Assembly: GCA_012730015.1 (NCBI GenBank)
Contig: JAAYBT010000118.1
Coordinates: 1 to 34,819 of the forward strand
Length of the DNA stretch: 34,819 nucleotides
Origin: Clostridiaceae bacterium
GTDB taxonomy: Bacteria > Bacillota > Clostridia > Acetivibrionales > DTU013
Direction: 5' to 3'
Both the position numbers and the translations under genes were made by a program. Shown here in pieces: positions 1 to 11,925 of the stretch. Every line of letters begins with the position of its first letter. The stretch's first letter is position 1. The notes under the pieces were generated by a model. It did no database searches. It was not told the origin of the DNA and was given only the letters and a program-made list of their open reading frames with translations.

Positions 1-443
1 GGTCTTAAGAGCATTTGATAAATCTCAAAGCCATTCTGATTCAGCAATTCCGCGGTAACACCATTTCCATCTATCAGTCTGCCACTAAAGCTGCCGTCAT
101 ATATTTTCCCGAATCCACAAGAAGGACTCCTGGACTTTAGTATCGCACTTTTTACCTTACAGGCTTTTGCTAACTTCAGGCTCTCCCTGGCGCCATTTAT
201 GAAGCTTTCGGTCATATCCGTGCCGTTCTCATTTATCACAGAGCATCTTCCTGCAAGCACGTCCTCCCCTGTGCCGCCTACTATCTCACATCTGGGTCTC
301 GGCGTCGGGCACCCCCCCAGCTGTTCGGGACAAATTGGTATAACCTTCCCCTCTGCCGCAAGCTCCATCAAGGCTTTGTTACTTCTCGCCAAACCATCAT
401 AGCGGCAATTAATTCCCAAAAGGCACGCGCTGACTAGAATCAT
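1..443 (-). CDS. DUF523 family protein (3' end outside the window)
   Basis: I translated this minus-strand frame by hand; it stays open from an ATG at 443 to the window edge, giving about 147 residues. It starts MILVSACLLGINCRYDG and contains PICPEQLGGCPTPRP and KSRSPSCGFG, which are the cysteine-rich signatures of the DUF523 family of small bacterial proteins. Family members have no established reaction, although the conserved cysteines suggest metal or cofactor binding. A strong GGGGGAGG ribosome binding site sits 7 bases upstream of the ATG, so the start is secure. The gene follows rnr by about 90 bp on the same strand and may be cotranscribed with it. The C-terminus is cut off by the window. 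The family assignment is firm and the function is unknown. Confidence 0.85.
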   Translation of the reverse strand, partial: MILVSACLLGINCRYDGLARSNKALMELAAEGKVIPICPEQLGGCPTPRPRCEIVGGTGEDVLAGRCSVINENGTDMTESFINGARESLKLAKACKVKSAILKSRSPSCGFGKIYDGSFSGRLIDGNGVTAELLNQNGFEIYQMLLR

Positions 444-533
444 TCAGACCTCCCCCTATAATCTTTCATCTATAACATAACCATTCTTTTGAACAGGACA
501 GTTATATGGCTACAATTACCGGGTGCTTCTTTA

Positions 534-2894
534 TTAATACGATTTCCCCGATTTTTTTGACATCCGTGTTCCCTTAGGCTTTCGTGACTTCTGCAGCTCC
601 AGTTTCTTTGGCTTCTTCACTCTGTTTATTGCCTTTGGTCTCTTTTCAGCAACCTTAGGCGTCTTAATTTCGCGCTTCTTACGCCCCGTTCGAGTCTTAT
701 CGCCCTGCGCCAATACTGCGGCAGGCATTTCCTCAAAGACGACCTCTTCCTTACCGGCACCGTTCTTCTCATTCTCATCAATAACTATAAAATCTAACTG
801 ACGTGATGGAATATCGGCTCTGACCAACAGCACTCGAATCTGGTCACCAATGCTATAGCGCTTGCTTGTATGCTCCCCAATCAGGCAATAATGCTTCTGA
901 TCAAAAATGTAATAGTCATCGTCCATGTTGCTAACCTTCACAAGTCCCTCGATGGTATTGTCAAGCTCGACAAACATGCCAAAGGAGGTCACATTTGAAA
1001 TTATTCCCTCAAACGCTTCGCCTACCTTTTCCTTCATGAACTCAACCTTTTTTAGATCTACTGTTTCCCGTTCCGCCTCATCTGCATCCCGCTCCCGCGC
1101 TGAGCAAAGTCTGGCAATTTCGGGCAGCTTCTCTATAAGCTCCTGCTCCCGCCGTTCCGTCATAATGCCCTTTAGCTCTTCCTTCATCAGCCTGTGAATA
1201 ATCAAATCGGGATACCTTCTAATCGGCGCTGTAAAGTGGCAATAATACTTGGCTGCAAGTCCAAAATGTCCATCATTCTCAGGGCTGTATCTGGCCTTTG
1301 CCAGCGAGCGCAGCATAACCGTACTCACAATGGTTTCTTCCCTGGAGCCCTTCACCTTGGTCAAAATATCCTGAAGCGCTCTTGGATGGACCTTTGTTAT
1401 CCCCTTTAGCGGATAACCCAGGTTTCTAGAAAACTCTGCAAACGCGGCAATCTTCTCGCTGTCAGGCTCCTCATGAATTCTGTAGACAAATGGCATGTCT
1501 GCCCAAAAGAAGTGTTCTGCGACAGTTTCATTGCACACCAGCATGAATTCCTCAATCACCCTGTTTGCTATGGTTATCTCATACTTTCTTACCTCGGTGG
1601 GCTTTCCCTTTTCATCAAGTATGACCTTTGCCTCAGGGAAATCGAAGTCTATTGAGCCTCTATCCATCCTCTTCTTGCGCAAAATGAGTGCCAGCTCCTT
1701 CATAGCACAAAAGTCGTCCAGGAGATGGCCATATCTGTCTTCAAGCTCCTCATCCTGCTCCTCGAGCAGCTTATATACATCAGTGTAGGTCATTCTCTCA
1801 TTGACATTTATAACACTCTCAAATATGTCATGGCTTATCACCTTACCGTTATAATCGATATCCATCGTTACCGTGAAAGCCAGCCTGTCCTCTTTTGCAT
1901 TAAGGCTGCACACGCCATTTGACAATTTGGCCGGTAGCATAGGTATAACCCTATCCACAAGATAAACGCTCGTGCCTCTTTCTATAGCCTCTTTATCCAA
2001 GGCTGAGCCCTCGGTCACATAATTGCTAACGTCCGCAATATGTACCCCGAGTCTGAAGCCATTGGGCAATCTTTCTATGGATACCGCATCATCCAGATCC
2101 TTAGCATCCTCGCCGTCTATCGTAACCATCACCAAGTCTCTTAAGTCCCGTCTACCCTTCATTATGCTTTCGCTGATTTCTTCCGGAATAGCCTCTATCT
2201 GCCTGATTACCTGTTCGGGAAAGGTTTCCTTCAAATTGTAGGATTTCATAATGGACAGGATATCAGTACCGGCCTCATTGATGTCACCTATGACCTCAAA
2301 AATCCTTCCTTCGGCATTGCGCCTTTTTTCTGGCCATTTGACAATCTCTGCAACAACCTTGTAGCCGGGCTTTGCACCCTTAGTCTCATCCTTTGGTATG
2401 AAAATATCACCTGTGATTCTTCTGTCATCAGGCACTACAATGCCAAAATACCGACTGTCTTCAAAGGTTCCTACAACCTTTGTAACAGCTCTTTTCAGTA
2501 TCCTGACTATTTCACCCTCTGCGCGCCTGTCTCCGGCTTTCACGGTCACCCTTGCAACGACTCTATCGTTATGCATAGCTCCCGCCATGTTATCAGCAGA
2601 AATAAAAACGTCCGATGCCGTCTCATCATCGGGGATTAGAAAACCATAACCCCGTTCATTTCCCTGCAGTCTGCCCACCACAAGATTCATTCTCTCCGGA
2701 ATACCGTATCTATCCTTATTGGTCTTGTATATAGCGCCTTCCTGTTCCAGATCTTCCAGCATCTGCGCCAGCTGCTCTCTGTCCTCCTTTGGCACATCAA
2801 GAATGACGGCAAGCTCACTTAGCCTCAATGGCCTGTAGGAGCTCTCCTTCATAAACTCCACTATTTTGTTCTTTCGCTCCTGGCTAATATCCAT
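534..2894 (-). CDS. rnr: Ribonuclease R, 3'-5' exoribonuclease
   Basis: The 786-residue protein matches RNase R, a hydrolytic processive 3'-5' exoribonuclease that degrades structured RNA. An N-terminal winged-helix-like segment (about residues 1-70) and cold-shock/OB domains (about 70-230) precede the RNB catalytic domain. That domain carries TIDGEDAKDLDDAVS near residue 260, whose aspartates bind the catalytic magnesium. An S1 domain (GEAFEGIISNVTSFGMFVEL) follows near residue 640. The last 70 residues are a lysine/arginine-rich tail, as in other RNase R proteins. The ATG at 2894 follows GGAGAAGGAAGGA. It lies just downstream of secG, the common Firmicute order, but a terminator between them implies at least partly separate transcription. 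In many Firmicutes smpB follows rnr; here the next gene is DUF523. Confidence 0.96.
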   Translation of the reverse strand: MDISQERKNKIVEFMKESSYRPLRLSELAVILDVPKEDREQLAQMLEDLEQEGAIYKTNKDRYGIPERMNLVVGRLQGNERGYGFLIPDDETASDVFISADNMAGAMHNDRVVARVTVKAGDRRAEGEIVRILKRAVTKVVGTFEDSRYFGIVVPDDRRITGDIFIPKDETKGAKPGYKVVAEIVKWPEKRRNAEGRIFEVIGDINEAGTDILSIMKSYNLKETFPEQVIRQIEAIPEEISESIMKGRRDLRDLVMVTIDGEDAKDLDDAVSIERLPNGFRLGVHIADVSNYVTEGSALDKEAIERGTSVYLVDRVIPMLPAKLSNGVCSLNAKEDRLAFTVTMDIDYNGKVISHDIFESVINVNERMTYTDVYKLLEEQDEELEDRYGHLLDDFCAMKELALILRKKRMDRGSIDFDFPEAKVILDEKGKPTEVRKYEITIANRVIEEFMLVCNETVAEHFFWADMPFVYRIHEEPDSEKIAAFAEFSRNLGYPLKGITKVHPRALQDILTKVKGSREETIVSTVMLRSLAKARYSPENDGHFGLAAKYYCHFTAPIRRYPDLIIHRLMKEELKGIMTERREQELIEKLPEIARLCSARERDADEAERETVDLKKVEFMKEKVGEAFEGIISNVTSFGMFVELDNTIEGLVKVSNMDDDYYIFDQKHYCLIGEHTSKRYSIGDQIRVLLVRADIPSRQLDFIVIDENEKNGAGKEEVVFEEMPAAVLAQGDKTRTGRKKREIKTPKVAEKRPKAINRVKKPKKLELQKSRKPKGTRMSKKSGKSY

Positions 2895-2955
2895 TCCTTC
2901 CTTCTCCTGTCAACCTTCTTATCTTTATTATGCCTGTATCTGTCCGCCTTTAATC

Positions 2956-2983
2956 AAAAAAGGCCATGCATCTGCGCATAGCC
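2956..2983 (-). terminator. Intrinsic terminator after secG
   Basis: On the minus strand, GGCTATGC and GCATGGCC form an 8-bp stem with one G-U pair around a 6-nt loop, followed directly by six T residues. It lies 20 bp past the secG stop and 60 bp before the rnr start. Confidence 0.85.
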
Positions 2984-3003
2984 TCTTGAGCACCAAGCAT
3001 TAT

Positions 3004-3246
3004 TTATTTTAGAACAAGAAACAGTACGATAGATGTAACCATGAACATGATCGCTACTGCGGACGTATACTTGCTCAAAATAGCATCCATTGTCCTGCCT
3101 TTGTTTTTCCCAAAAAACGTTTCTGCTCCACCGGCTATAGATCCCGAAAGTCCTTCGGACTTAGCAGACTGCAGTAAGATTATAATAATGATGGCTAAGG
3201 AAAAAATTATCTGTAACACCGAAACAATAATCTGAGCCGCTGTCAA
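3004..3246 (-). CDS. secG: Preprotein translocase subunit SecG
   Basis: SecG is the small membrane subunit of the SecYEG translocon and stimulates preprotein export. The ORF track extends to 3294, but the best start is TTG at 3246: GGGAGG lies 8 bases upstream, and the extra upstream residues are not SecG-like. The resulting 80-residue protein has two hydrophobic segments (about residues 5-27 and 57-78) flanking a polar loop with QSAKSEGLSGSIAGGAETFFGK, the SecG family signature. The position between eno and rnr is usual in Firmicutes. The terminator immediately downstream ends this transcript. Confidence 0.93.
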   Translation of the reverse strand: MTAAQIIVSVLQIIFSLAIIIIILLQSAKSEGLSGSIAGGAETFFGKNKGRTMDAILSKYTSAVAIMFMVTSIVLFLVLK

Positions 3247-3318
3247 TACAAACACCTCCCGAAAAATTAACAAACTAAATTGTAACACATGCACTTCAAA
3301 AAAACAACTCTTACTTAA

Positions 3319-4670
<1,352 letters not shown>

Positions 4671-4742
4671 GCTTGCTAATCGTGGATAAAACTTACCTGT
4701 CCTCTATTCTAACCACAAAAGGCAAGCTTTAAAACACCCGGC

Positions 4743-6275
4743 CTATTTCAACAGGGATTCCCCTGTCATCTCTGCTGGCTTATCGATTCCCAGCAATTCA
4801 AGCATTGTCGGCGCAAGATCCGCAAGACGGCCCTCCTTCAATTGCTTGCCCTCCAGGCCGATACCAATAAGAGGTACCAGATTCGTAGTATGGGCAGTAA
4901 ATGCACCTCTGGTCTCATAATCGAGCATCTGCTCCGCATTACCATGATCTGCCGTTATCAGTGCCACTCCATTTTTCGCCTGAATCGCCTTCACAATCCT
5001 GCCAACACATTCATCCACGGCCTCAACCGCCGCCTTTGCAGCATCAAAGAAGCCGGTATGTCCTACCATGTCGCAGTTGGCGAAGTTGAGCACTATTACA
5101 TCATATTTCCCGGAATCTATTCTCCTGAGCACTTCTTCAGTCACTTCATATGCGCTCATTTCCGGCTTAAGATCATAGGTGGCTACCTTTGGCGAAGGGA
5201 TTAGTGCGCGATCCTCGCCCTCATACATGGCCTCCACTCCGCCGTTAAAAAAGAATGTAACATGAGCATACTTCTCCGTCTCTGCAATTCTCAGCTGCTT
5301 CAAGCCATTTCGACTTATAATTTCACCGAAGGTGTTTGTAAGGCTTTCAGGCTTAAATGCAATCACTACATTAGGAATGGTTTTGTCGTATTGGGTCATG
5401 CACACATAATACAGCGGGAAAAATCCCCTTTGCCTGTCAAAGCCTGAAAACTCACGATCCACAAAGGTCCTGGTAATCTCCCTTGCCCTATCCGGCCTGA
5501 AATTATAGAAAATTATTGAGTCATTACTTCCAATTGTGGCGACAGGCTTGCCGTCTTCCATAATAACTGTGGGCTTTATGAACTCATCGAGCTCATTTCG
5601 TCCATAAGATTCGGTCACCGCTACGGCTGCGTTTGCAGCACTGAGACCTTTGCCCAAAACCATTGCATTGTAGGCTTGTTCAACCCTTTCCCAGCGGTTG
5701 TCTCTGTCCATTGCGTAGTATCTGCCCATAACAGTGGCTATCTTACCCACTCCTATTTCGTCCAGCTTGGCTTCGAGCTCCTCCACAAAGCCAATACCGC
5801 TATCGGGAGGCACATCTCTGCCATCAAAGAAGCAGTGTACAAAAACATCCTTCAATCCCTGCTTCTTTGCCAACTCTACCAAAGCATAAAGGTGTGTATT
5901 ATGGCTATGTACCCCGCCATCCGAAAGCAGGCCCATGAGGTGCAGCTTTGAATTATTAGCTTTGCAGTTTTCAATCGCTTTCAAAAATTCTTCTTTCTCA
6001 AAGAAGTCCCCGTCCTCAATAGATTTTGTGATACGGGTGAGCTCCTGATAGACAATCCTCCCGGCACCAATATTGGTATGCCCAACCTCAGAATTGCCCA
6101 TCTGGCCGGTTGGCAGTCCCACATCCATTCCACTTGTTCGAATGACGGTGTTGGGATAATCCTTCATAAAGCCGTCCAAATTTGGCTTGTTCGACGCATA
6201 TACAGCGTTACCCTCAGGGTTACTATTTATGCCGAATCCATCAAGTATAATCAGTGCTATCAACTTATTCTTCAT
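4743..6275 (-). CDS. gpmI: 2,3-bisphosphoglycerate-independent phosphoglycerate mutase
   Basis: This manganese-dependent enzyme of the alkaline phosphatase superfamily interconverts 3- and 2-phosphoglycerate. The protein begins [15 protein letters not shown] with the first metal-binding aspartate. It has [17 protein letters not shown] with the serine nucleophile near residue 60, [13 protein letters not shown], and [12 protein letters not shown] near the C-terminus. The ORF track starts three codons earlier at GTG, but the ATG at 6275 has AGGAG at 8-base spacing and a conventional N-terminus. This gives 510 residues, normal for the family. It sits between pgk-tpi and eno in pathway order, behind a terminator at 6393-6418, so it needs its own promoter or read-through. 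Confidence 0.97.
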   Translation of the reverse strand: MKNKLIALIILDGFGINSNPEGNAVYASNKPNLDGFMKDYPNTVIRTSGMDVGLPTGQMGNSEVGHTNIGAGRIVYQELTRITKSIEDGDFFEKEEFLKAIENCKANNSKLHLMGLLSDGGVHSHNTHLYALVELAKKQGLKDVFVHCFFDGRDVPPDSGIGFVEELEAKLDEIGVGKIATVMGRYYAMDRDNRWERVEQAYNAMVLGKGLSAANAAVAVTESYGRNELDEFIKPTVIMEDGKPVATIGSNDSIIFYNFRPDRAREITRTFVDREFSGFDRQRGFFPLYYVCMTQYDKTIPNVVIAFKPESLTNTFGEIISRNGLKQLRIAETEKYAHVTFFFNGGVEAMYEGEDRALIPSPKVATYDLKPEMSAYEVTEEVLRRIDSGKYDVIVLNFANCDMVGHTGFFDAAKAAVEAVDECVGRIVKAIQAKNGVALITADHGNAEQMLDYETRGAFTAHTTNLVPLIGIGLEGKQLKEGRLADLAPTMLELLGIDKPAEMTGESLLK

Positions 6276-6290
6276 ACAATTCACTCCTAT

Positions 6291-6313
6291 TTAGGACATT
6301 TTACAATGTATCT
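6291..6313. repeat. Direct repeat copy 1 (TTAGGACATTTTAC)
   Basis: About 22 bp starting TTAGGACATTTTACAATGTA, repeated with three mismatches at 6427-6448. The two copies bracket the pgk-tpi terminator. The role is unknown; a regulatory protein site is one possibility. Confidence 0.5.
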
Positions 6314-6392
6314 TGTCTTAGCTCTGCAACACAATATATCGTAGGTTTGTATAAAAGTATATCGCTATATATTGCCCCACCTGTGTCTTACC

Positions 6393-6418
6393 AAAAAAGG
6401 CTGTCTGTCCGGACAGCC
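6393..6418 (-). terminator. Intrinsic terminator after pgk-tpi
   Basis: On the minus strand GGCTGTC, a 6-nt loop and GACAGCC form a perfect 7-bp stem followed by six T residues. It lies about 95 bp after the pgk-tpi stop and separates it from gpmI. Confidence 0.92.
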
Positions 6419-6426
6419 CTCTCCAG

Positions 6427-6448
6427 TTAGGACATTTTACGATACATC
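6427..6448. repeat. Direct repeat copy 2 (TTAGGACATTTTAC)
   Basis: Second copy of the 22-bp repeat also found at 6291-6313, starting TTAGGACATTTTACGATACA. It lies between the pgk-tpi stop and its terminator. Confidence 0.5.
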
Positions 6449-6512
6449 CCAAGTCAACAAAGGTTCATCGTAAAAGCCTTATATAAAAAATTACTTTGTT
6501 CAATTACTGCCT

Positions 6513-8462
6513 TTATATATCATAGTACTTGACTATCTTCTCGAAATCATCAAGCTTCAGGCTCGCGCCGCCGACCAGACCACCATCGATGTCCGACATG
6601 TTGAACAGCTCATTTGCATTTGCTGCATTAACGCTGCCGCCATACTGGATGCGAACAGCATCAGAGGTTTCTTCGCCATAAAGAGCCTCGACGGTCTCCC
6701 TTATGATGGTGCATACCTCATTGGCCTGCTCATTGGTCGCCGTTTTTCCTGTTCCAATTGCCCAAATAGGCTCATAGGCAATAACAAGATTGCATACCTG
6801 CTCTGCGCTAAGGCCAAGAAGAGCAATCTTCACCTGATATCTAATAAGATCGGCTGTAATCCCCTGCTCTCTTTGTGTAAGTGACTCGCCCACACAAACT
6901 ATGGGTTTGAGCCCACACTTAAACGCAGCGTGAACCTTCTTATTTACAGTTTCATCGGTCTCGGCGAAATACTGTCTTCTCTCCGAATGGCCTATAATGA
7001 CGTAGTCTACTCCCAGATCCTTAAGCATTGGTCCGGATACCTCTCCAGTGAAGGCGCCCTTATCTTCCCAGTGCATGTTCTGGGCGGCAACCTTTATATC
7101 TGAACCTTCTACAGCCTTAATCACGTTAGGAATGCATACAAAGGGAACCCCTACAACAACCTCGGTGTCGACATTTTCCACTCTGGGCTTAAGCTCATTT
7201 ACAAACTCAAAGGCTTCTGCAGCTGTCTTGTTCATCTTCCAGTTTCCTGCAGCAATCTTCTTCCTTGAATTTTTGTCAAGTAACACAGCTATACCCGGAA
7301 GCACCTTGCCCTCAAGGAATTCGAGTGAAGCACCGCCGCCTGTAGAGATGTGTGTTATCCTGTCTGCATAGCCCAGCTGTTCAACAGCTGCAGCTGAGTC
7401 TCCTCCGCCTACGATGGAAACAGCGCCGGAATCTGCAACAGCCTTGGCTATTTCTCTGGTGCCCGTTGCAAAGTTCTCAAATTCAAATACGCCCATAGGG
7501 CCGTTCCACACAATAGTCTTGGCCTTTTGTATTTCCTTGGCGAAGGTTTCTATTGTCAATGAGCCTATATCCATGCCCATCCAACCGTCGGGCATATCGT
7601 CGGAGGGAACATACATATGCTCGGTGTCATTCTTAAATTCCTTGCCGACAATGCTGCCTACTGGAAGCATCAATTTTACACCCTTCTTATCCGCTTTCTC
7701 GAGGAGGCTCTTCGCAAGATCCAGCTTATCCTCTTCACAGATAGAATTACCTATCTTGTAATCCTTTGCCTTCAGAAAAGTATAGGCCATGCCTCCGCCT
7801 ATGATCAATGTATCCACTTTGTCCAGAAGATTCTCAATAACACCGATTTTATCTGAAACCTTTGCGCCACCCAGTATTGCAACAAAGGGTCTTGCAGGGT
7901 TTAATAAAGCCTTACCCATAATGCCTATTTCCTTTTTAATCAAATAGCCGCATACAGCCGGCAGATAATCGGCCAGTCCAGCAGTTGAAGCGTGAGCCCT
8001 GTGTGCTGTTCCGAAAGCATCATTCACGAATATCTCCGCAAGCGTAGAAAGCTCTTTTGCGAAGGCCGGATCATTCTTTTCCTCTTCCTTGTGGAATCTG
8101 ACGTTCTCCAGCATCAGTATTTCTCCATCCTTCAGCGCAGCAGCCTTCGCCTTTGCATCAGGACCGATTACATCGGCAGCCATTATTACAGGTTTGCCCA
8201 GAATTTCACTTAATCTGATAGCCGTAGGCTTCATGCTGAATTTCGCTTCAGGACCGTTCTTCGGTCTGCCCAGGTGGGATACTAGTATTATTTTCGCACC
8301 CTTGTCAACTAGATATTGTATAGTGGGGACAGCTCCAACGATTCTCTTATCATCGGTTATGTTGAGATCATCATCCAGCGGTACGTTAAAGTCAACTCTT
8401 ACAATTACCCTTTTACCCTTTACATCGATATCTTCAATAGTCTTTTTATTGTACAATGCCAT
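6513..8462 (-). CDS. Fused phosphoglycerate kinase-triosephosphate isomerase
   Basis: One continuous frame of 649 residues encodes two glycolytic enzymes. Residues 1 to about 395 are a complete phosphoglycerate kinase, with [29 protein letters not shown] and the nucleotide-binding [16 protein letters not shown]. Residues about 398-649 are a complete triosephosphate isomerase, with [10 protein letters not shown] (catalytic lysine), [11 protein letters not shown] (catalytic histidine) and [12 protein letters not shown] (catalytic glutamate). The junction [14 protein letters not shown] is very short, as if the pgk stop and the tpi start had been lost. The ATG at 8462 is chosen over the GTG three codons upstream because AAAGGGTG is well spaced for it. 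All key residues of both halves appear intact. A PGK-TIM fusion is known from Thermotoga maritima; most clostridia have separate genes. Confidence 0.96.
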   Translation of the reverse strand: MALYNKKTIEDIDVKGKRVIVRVDFNVPLDDDLNITDDKRIVGAVPTIQYLVDKGAKIILVSHLGRPKNGPEAKFSMKPTAIRLSEILGKPVIMAADVIGPDAKAKAAALKDGEILMLENVRFHKEEEKNDPAFAKELSTLAEIFVNDAFGTAHRAHASTAGLADYLPAVCGYLIKKEIGIMGKALLNPARPFVAILGGAKVSDKIGVIENLLDKVDTLIIGGGMAYTFLKAKDYKIGNSICEEDKLDLAKSLLEKADKKGVKLMLPVGSIVGKEFKNDTEHMYVPSDDMPDGWMGMDIGSLTIETFAKEIQKAKTIVWNGPMGVFEFENFATGTREIAKAVADSGAVSIVGGGDSAAAVEQLGYADRITHISTGGGASLEFLEGKVLPGIAVLLDKNSRKKIAAGNWKMNKTAAEAFEFVNELKPRVENVDTEVVVGVPFVCIPNVIKAVEGSDIKVAAQNMHWEDKGAFTGEVSGPMLKDLGVDYVIIGHSERRQYFAETDETVNKKVHAAFKCGLKPIVCVGESLTQREQGITADLIRYQVKIALLGLSAEQVCNLVIAYEPIWAIGTGKTATNEQANEVCTIIRETVEALYGEETSDAVRIQYGGSVNAANANELFNMSDIDGGLVGGASLKLDDFEKIVKYYDI

Positions 8463-8489
8463 GCAATTCACCCTTTCAATAATATTGAA

Positions 8490-8539
8490 AAGGTCTGCCC
8501 TTCAACCGCTCACTAAAGGTAAGGGTAAGAGTAGACCTT
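8490..8539 (-). terminator. Possible weak terminator or processing hairpin between gap and pgk-tpi
   Basis: On the minus strand AAGGTCT pairs with AGACCTT, and CCC/GGG blocks inside the loop could add pairs; TTTTC follows. It lies in the 153-bp gap between gap and pgk-tpi, where a partial terminator or RNA processing site would set different expression of the two genes. Confidence 0.4.
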
Positions 8540-8615
8540 CTGTTCATAAGGGGACGTTCCCGGGATACAGCTTCCTGAGAAGCATCCCCTCACTTGAGAA
8601 TTCTAAAACCTCATG

Positions 8616-9629
<1,014 letters not shown>

Positions 9630-9691
9630 TTATTACCTCCTATATAAATTGTGTATTTCACTCTTTGTTGCCAACATTCAAACCAACAATA

Positions 9692-9720
9692 ATTTTACAT
9701 TATTATATCCATTTTTTCAA
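9692..9720 (-). promoter_or_regulatory. Sigma-A-type promoter of gap
   Basis: On the minus strand TTGAAA and TAAAAT are separated by exactly 17 bp, about 65 bp upstream of the gap ATG. Just downstream, TGTTGG occurs twice 12 bp apart and TTGTTG/CAACAA forms a dyad, which could be an operator near the transcription start. Confidence 0.65.
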
Positions 9721-9873
9721 TACCCTGTTGTAAAATAATTAAATTTTTAACAAAGTTTCAGTCACGGCTCAGACCGCCAGGCCGCTTACCAAGCTTAGCA
9801 CCTGAATAGAAACGGTTTTACGTGCCGCATTCCAATCTATATGCTTTCCGGCTGTATAAAAAATATACCTCCA

Positions 9874-10770
9874 CTAATCGGCGTAGACAGTGTATTTTTC
9901 AACCAGCTGAATCGGCTGGTAGGATAGCTTTGACCTGCGCATTCCTTCCAGTCCCAAGTCCTGCTCCCTGTTGATATATCTGGTCCCGCCCCACTCTCTT
10001 TGCGCAAATTGCTGGTTGATGAGGGTATAGAGCCCATCTATTGAGTTTTTCGCCTTCTCAATATGTATTACTGCTGTATCCTCGTTTAGCATTTCTCCGA
10101 CGGTAAATGCCTCAAAGGCGCCATCGACTTTGATTAGAGCGCCTTTACAGCCAAGGGTCTTAAAGTTTCTCAGCAGCTCCAGGTTTGCCTCGCGCTCACA
10201 GTATTCTCCCTCCTGGCAGTCACAGTCCTTTTCCTCGCACCACTCTTCCATGATTCTGCTGCATTCACTTATAAACGAGCATTCCAGGGGAACATATTCG
10301 TAGGTGTGACGTTTTTTAAACCTGTTTATATGGTTGCGCTTACCATCATATCTTTTGCCACGCAGCTCAATAAGGTCGAAGGTGTTATAAAGGTAATCAC
10401 TGTTGTCCCTGTCAAAGACAATAGCCTCCTCGGACGAAACCTTATCCTTAAAGAAATCCAGCATATGGCCGGGTATTTTTTTAAATACCGGCTGCCAGCC
10501 CTGCTCAATAAAATATTGCCTTAGCTTCGAAAAAGCCTCCGCGAAGTTCTCCTCATTTACATCGCCTATTGGCATCATTGCAAAATGATCCCCTCTGCAA
10601 GGAACCGATACGACACAAAGCAGTCCTGCAATAACTGCATATCTAAATCTATAAAAATATCTCCATGCGAAAAAATTAGTAAAGGTCATTTCAGATGTTA
10701 ACACCCTATGCTGCCCGATATAATGGTCAAACTCTGCCTTACTTTCTAACGTGATTTCCGAAAAATACAT
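9874..10770 (-). CDS. DUF2156 (phosphatidylglycerol lysyltransferase C-terminal-like) protein
   Basis: The 298-residue soluble protein resembles the DUF2156/LPG-synthase C-terminal family, which has a tandem GNAT-like fold. It starts with a segment ending in FTNFFAWRYFYRFRYAV, has a central RFKKRHTYEY stretch, and ends with INREQDLGLEGMRRSKLSY, which resembles the aminoacyl-transferase end of such proteins. No membrane segments are seen, so it is not a full MprF. The substrate is unknown; transfer of an aminoacyl or acyl group is inferred from fold only. Several cysteines cluster around residue 200 (EEKDCDCQEGEYCE). It follows pfkA by 44 bp and probably belongs to the trmL-peptidase-pfkA transcript. 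The 9727-9873 stretch after it holds no recognisable gene. Confidence 0.7.
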   Translation of the reverse strand: MYFSEITLESKAEFDHYIGQHRVLTSEMTFTNFFAWRYFYRFRYAVIAGLLCVVSVPCRGDHFAMMPIGDVNEENFAEAFSKLRQYFIEQGWQPVFKKIPGHMLDFFKDKVSSEEAIVFDRDNSDYLYNTFDLIELRGKRYDGKRNHINRFKKRHTYEYVPLECSFISECSRIMEEWCEEKDCDCQEGEYCEREANLELLRNFKTLGCKGALIKVDGAFEAFTVGEMLNEDTAVIHIEKAKNSIDGLYTLINQQFAQREWGGTRYINREQDLGLEGMRRSKLSYQPIQLVEKYTVYAD

Positions 10771-10814
10771 TCAACAATCTCCCCAGTTTAGTCACAATTA
10801 ATTTGATAAAAGGC

Positions 10815-11900
10815 TTAATCACCAAAACCGACCCCAACACTCTTGGCTATGCAGACCATCTCACCATCGGGTGGAACCTGCTTCAGAGTTCCTACTGCGT
10901 CCTCCAGGGGCTCTGCCGTTACCTCGTTTCCTCTGAGCGAAACCATCAGGCCGAATTTGCCTTCATTGGCCAGCTCAACCGCTTTCACCCCATATCTGGT
11001 TGATAGAACCCTGTCGTATGGGTTTGGCCTGCCCCCTCTTTGCAGATGACCAAGCACAGTGACTCTGGTTTCAATCCCCGTAAGCTTCTCAATTTCTGCG
11101 GCGACCTTGTTGCCAACTCCCCCCAGTCGAATAGGGTCGGGGCTACTCTCGTCAACCTTGCTGACTGTTAATTCTCCCTTAATCTCCTTAGCTCCCTCAG
11201 CCACGACAACAATGCTGAAATGCTTGCCCTCAACCTTCCTTTGCAGTATGCTGTCTGCCACCTTCTTAATGTCATATTCTATTTCCGGTATCAGAATAAC
11301 GTCCGCACCGCCTGCAATTCCAGCGGTCAATGCAATCCAGCCAGCGTATCTGCCCATTACCTCCAGAATCATGACCCTGTGGTGGGATTCTGCTGTTGAA
11401 TGCAGCTTGTCGATTGCCTCCGTAGCCGTATCCACAGCCGTCATGAAGCCGAAGGTGGTGTCTGTTGCCGATAGATCATTGTCTATGGTTTTGGGAACGC
11501 CAATGACATTCATTCCCTTCCTGGAGAAATCTCTTGCACTGGTAAGAGTACCATCGCCTCCGATAATTATCATGCAATCAATACCGTGGGCATTTACATT
11601 CTCCATTGCCTTATCTGACATATCTACATAATTGACCTTGCCATTATTCTCGACTCTGAACTTAAAGGGATTGTCTCTGTTGGAGCTGCCAAGAATGGTC
11701 CCTCCCTTGTCCAGTATGCCTGAAACATCTCCTGATTTGAAGTGCACATAGTCGTTCAGGACCAATCCCCTATATCCATCTCTAAATCCAATTACCTCAT
11801 ATCCATACTTGACCATGGCAGTTTTAACAACGGCTCTTAATACCGCATTCAGCCCCGGACAGTCTCCACCACCAGTCATTACTCCAAGCCTTCTAACCAT
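10815..11900 (-). CDS. pfkA: 6-phosphofructokinase (group III-like)
   Basis: The enzyme phosphorylates fructose-6-phosphate to the 1,6-bisphosphate, the committing step of glycolysis. The start is taken as ATG 11900 (MVRRLGVMTGGGDCPG) because GGAGGGG lies 5 bases upstream; the seven extra residues in the ORF track are unlikely. The protein is then 361 residues, longer than the 320 of allosteric E. coli-type PFK. IIGGDGTLTSA has glycine at the position that selects ATP, where PPi enzymes have aspartate. VPKTIDNDL has lysine where ATP enzymes usually have glycine (PGTIDND). MGRYAGWIAL and GHLQRGG are also visible. The mixture suggests the group III (mixed-substrate) subfamily, probably using ATP. 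The M20 peptidase gene lies 25 bp upstream. Confidence 0.92.
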   Translation of the reverse strand: MVRRLGVMTGGGDCPGLNAVLRAVVKTAMVKYGYEVIGFRDGYRGLVLNDYVHFKSGDVSGILDKGGTILGSSNRDNPFKFRVENNGKVNYVDMSDKAMENVNAHGIDCMIIIGGDGTLTSARDFSRKGMNVIGVPKTIDNDLSATDTTFGFMTAVDTATEAIDKLHSTAESHHRVMILEVMGRYAGWIALTAGIAGGADVILIPEIEYDIKKVADSILQRKVEGKHFSIVVVAEGAKEIKGELTVSKVDESSPDPIRLGGVGNKVAAEIEKLTGIETRVTVLGHLQRGGRPNPYDRVLSTRYGVKAVELANEGKFGLMVSLRGNEVTAEPLEDAVGTLKQVPPDGEMVCIAKSVGVGFGD

Positions 11901-11925
11901 TTCGCCCCTCCATCTCAGCATTTAT

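Noticed and set aside
11059-11631. 190-residue plus-strand ORF
   Set aside because: It is antisense to pfkA, a codon-bias shadow.
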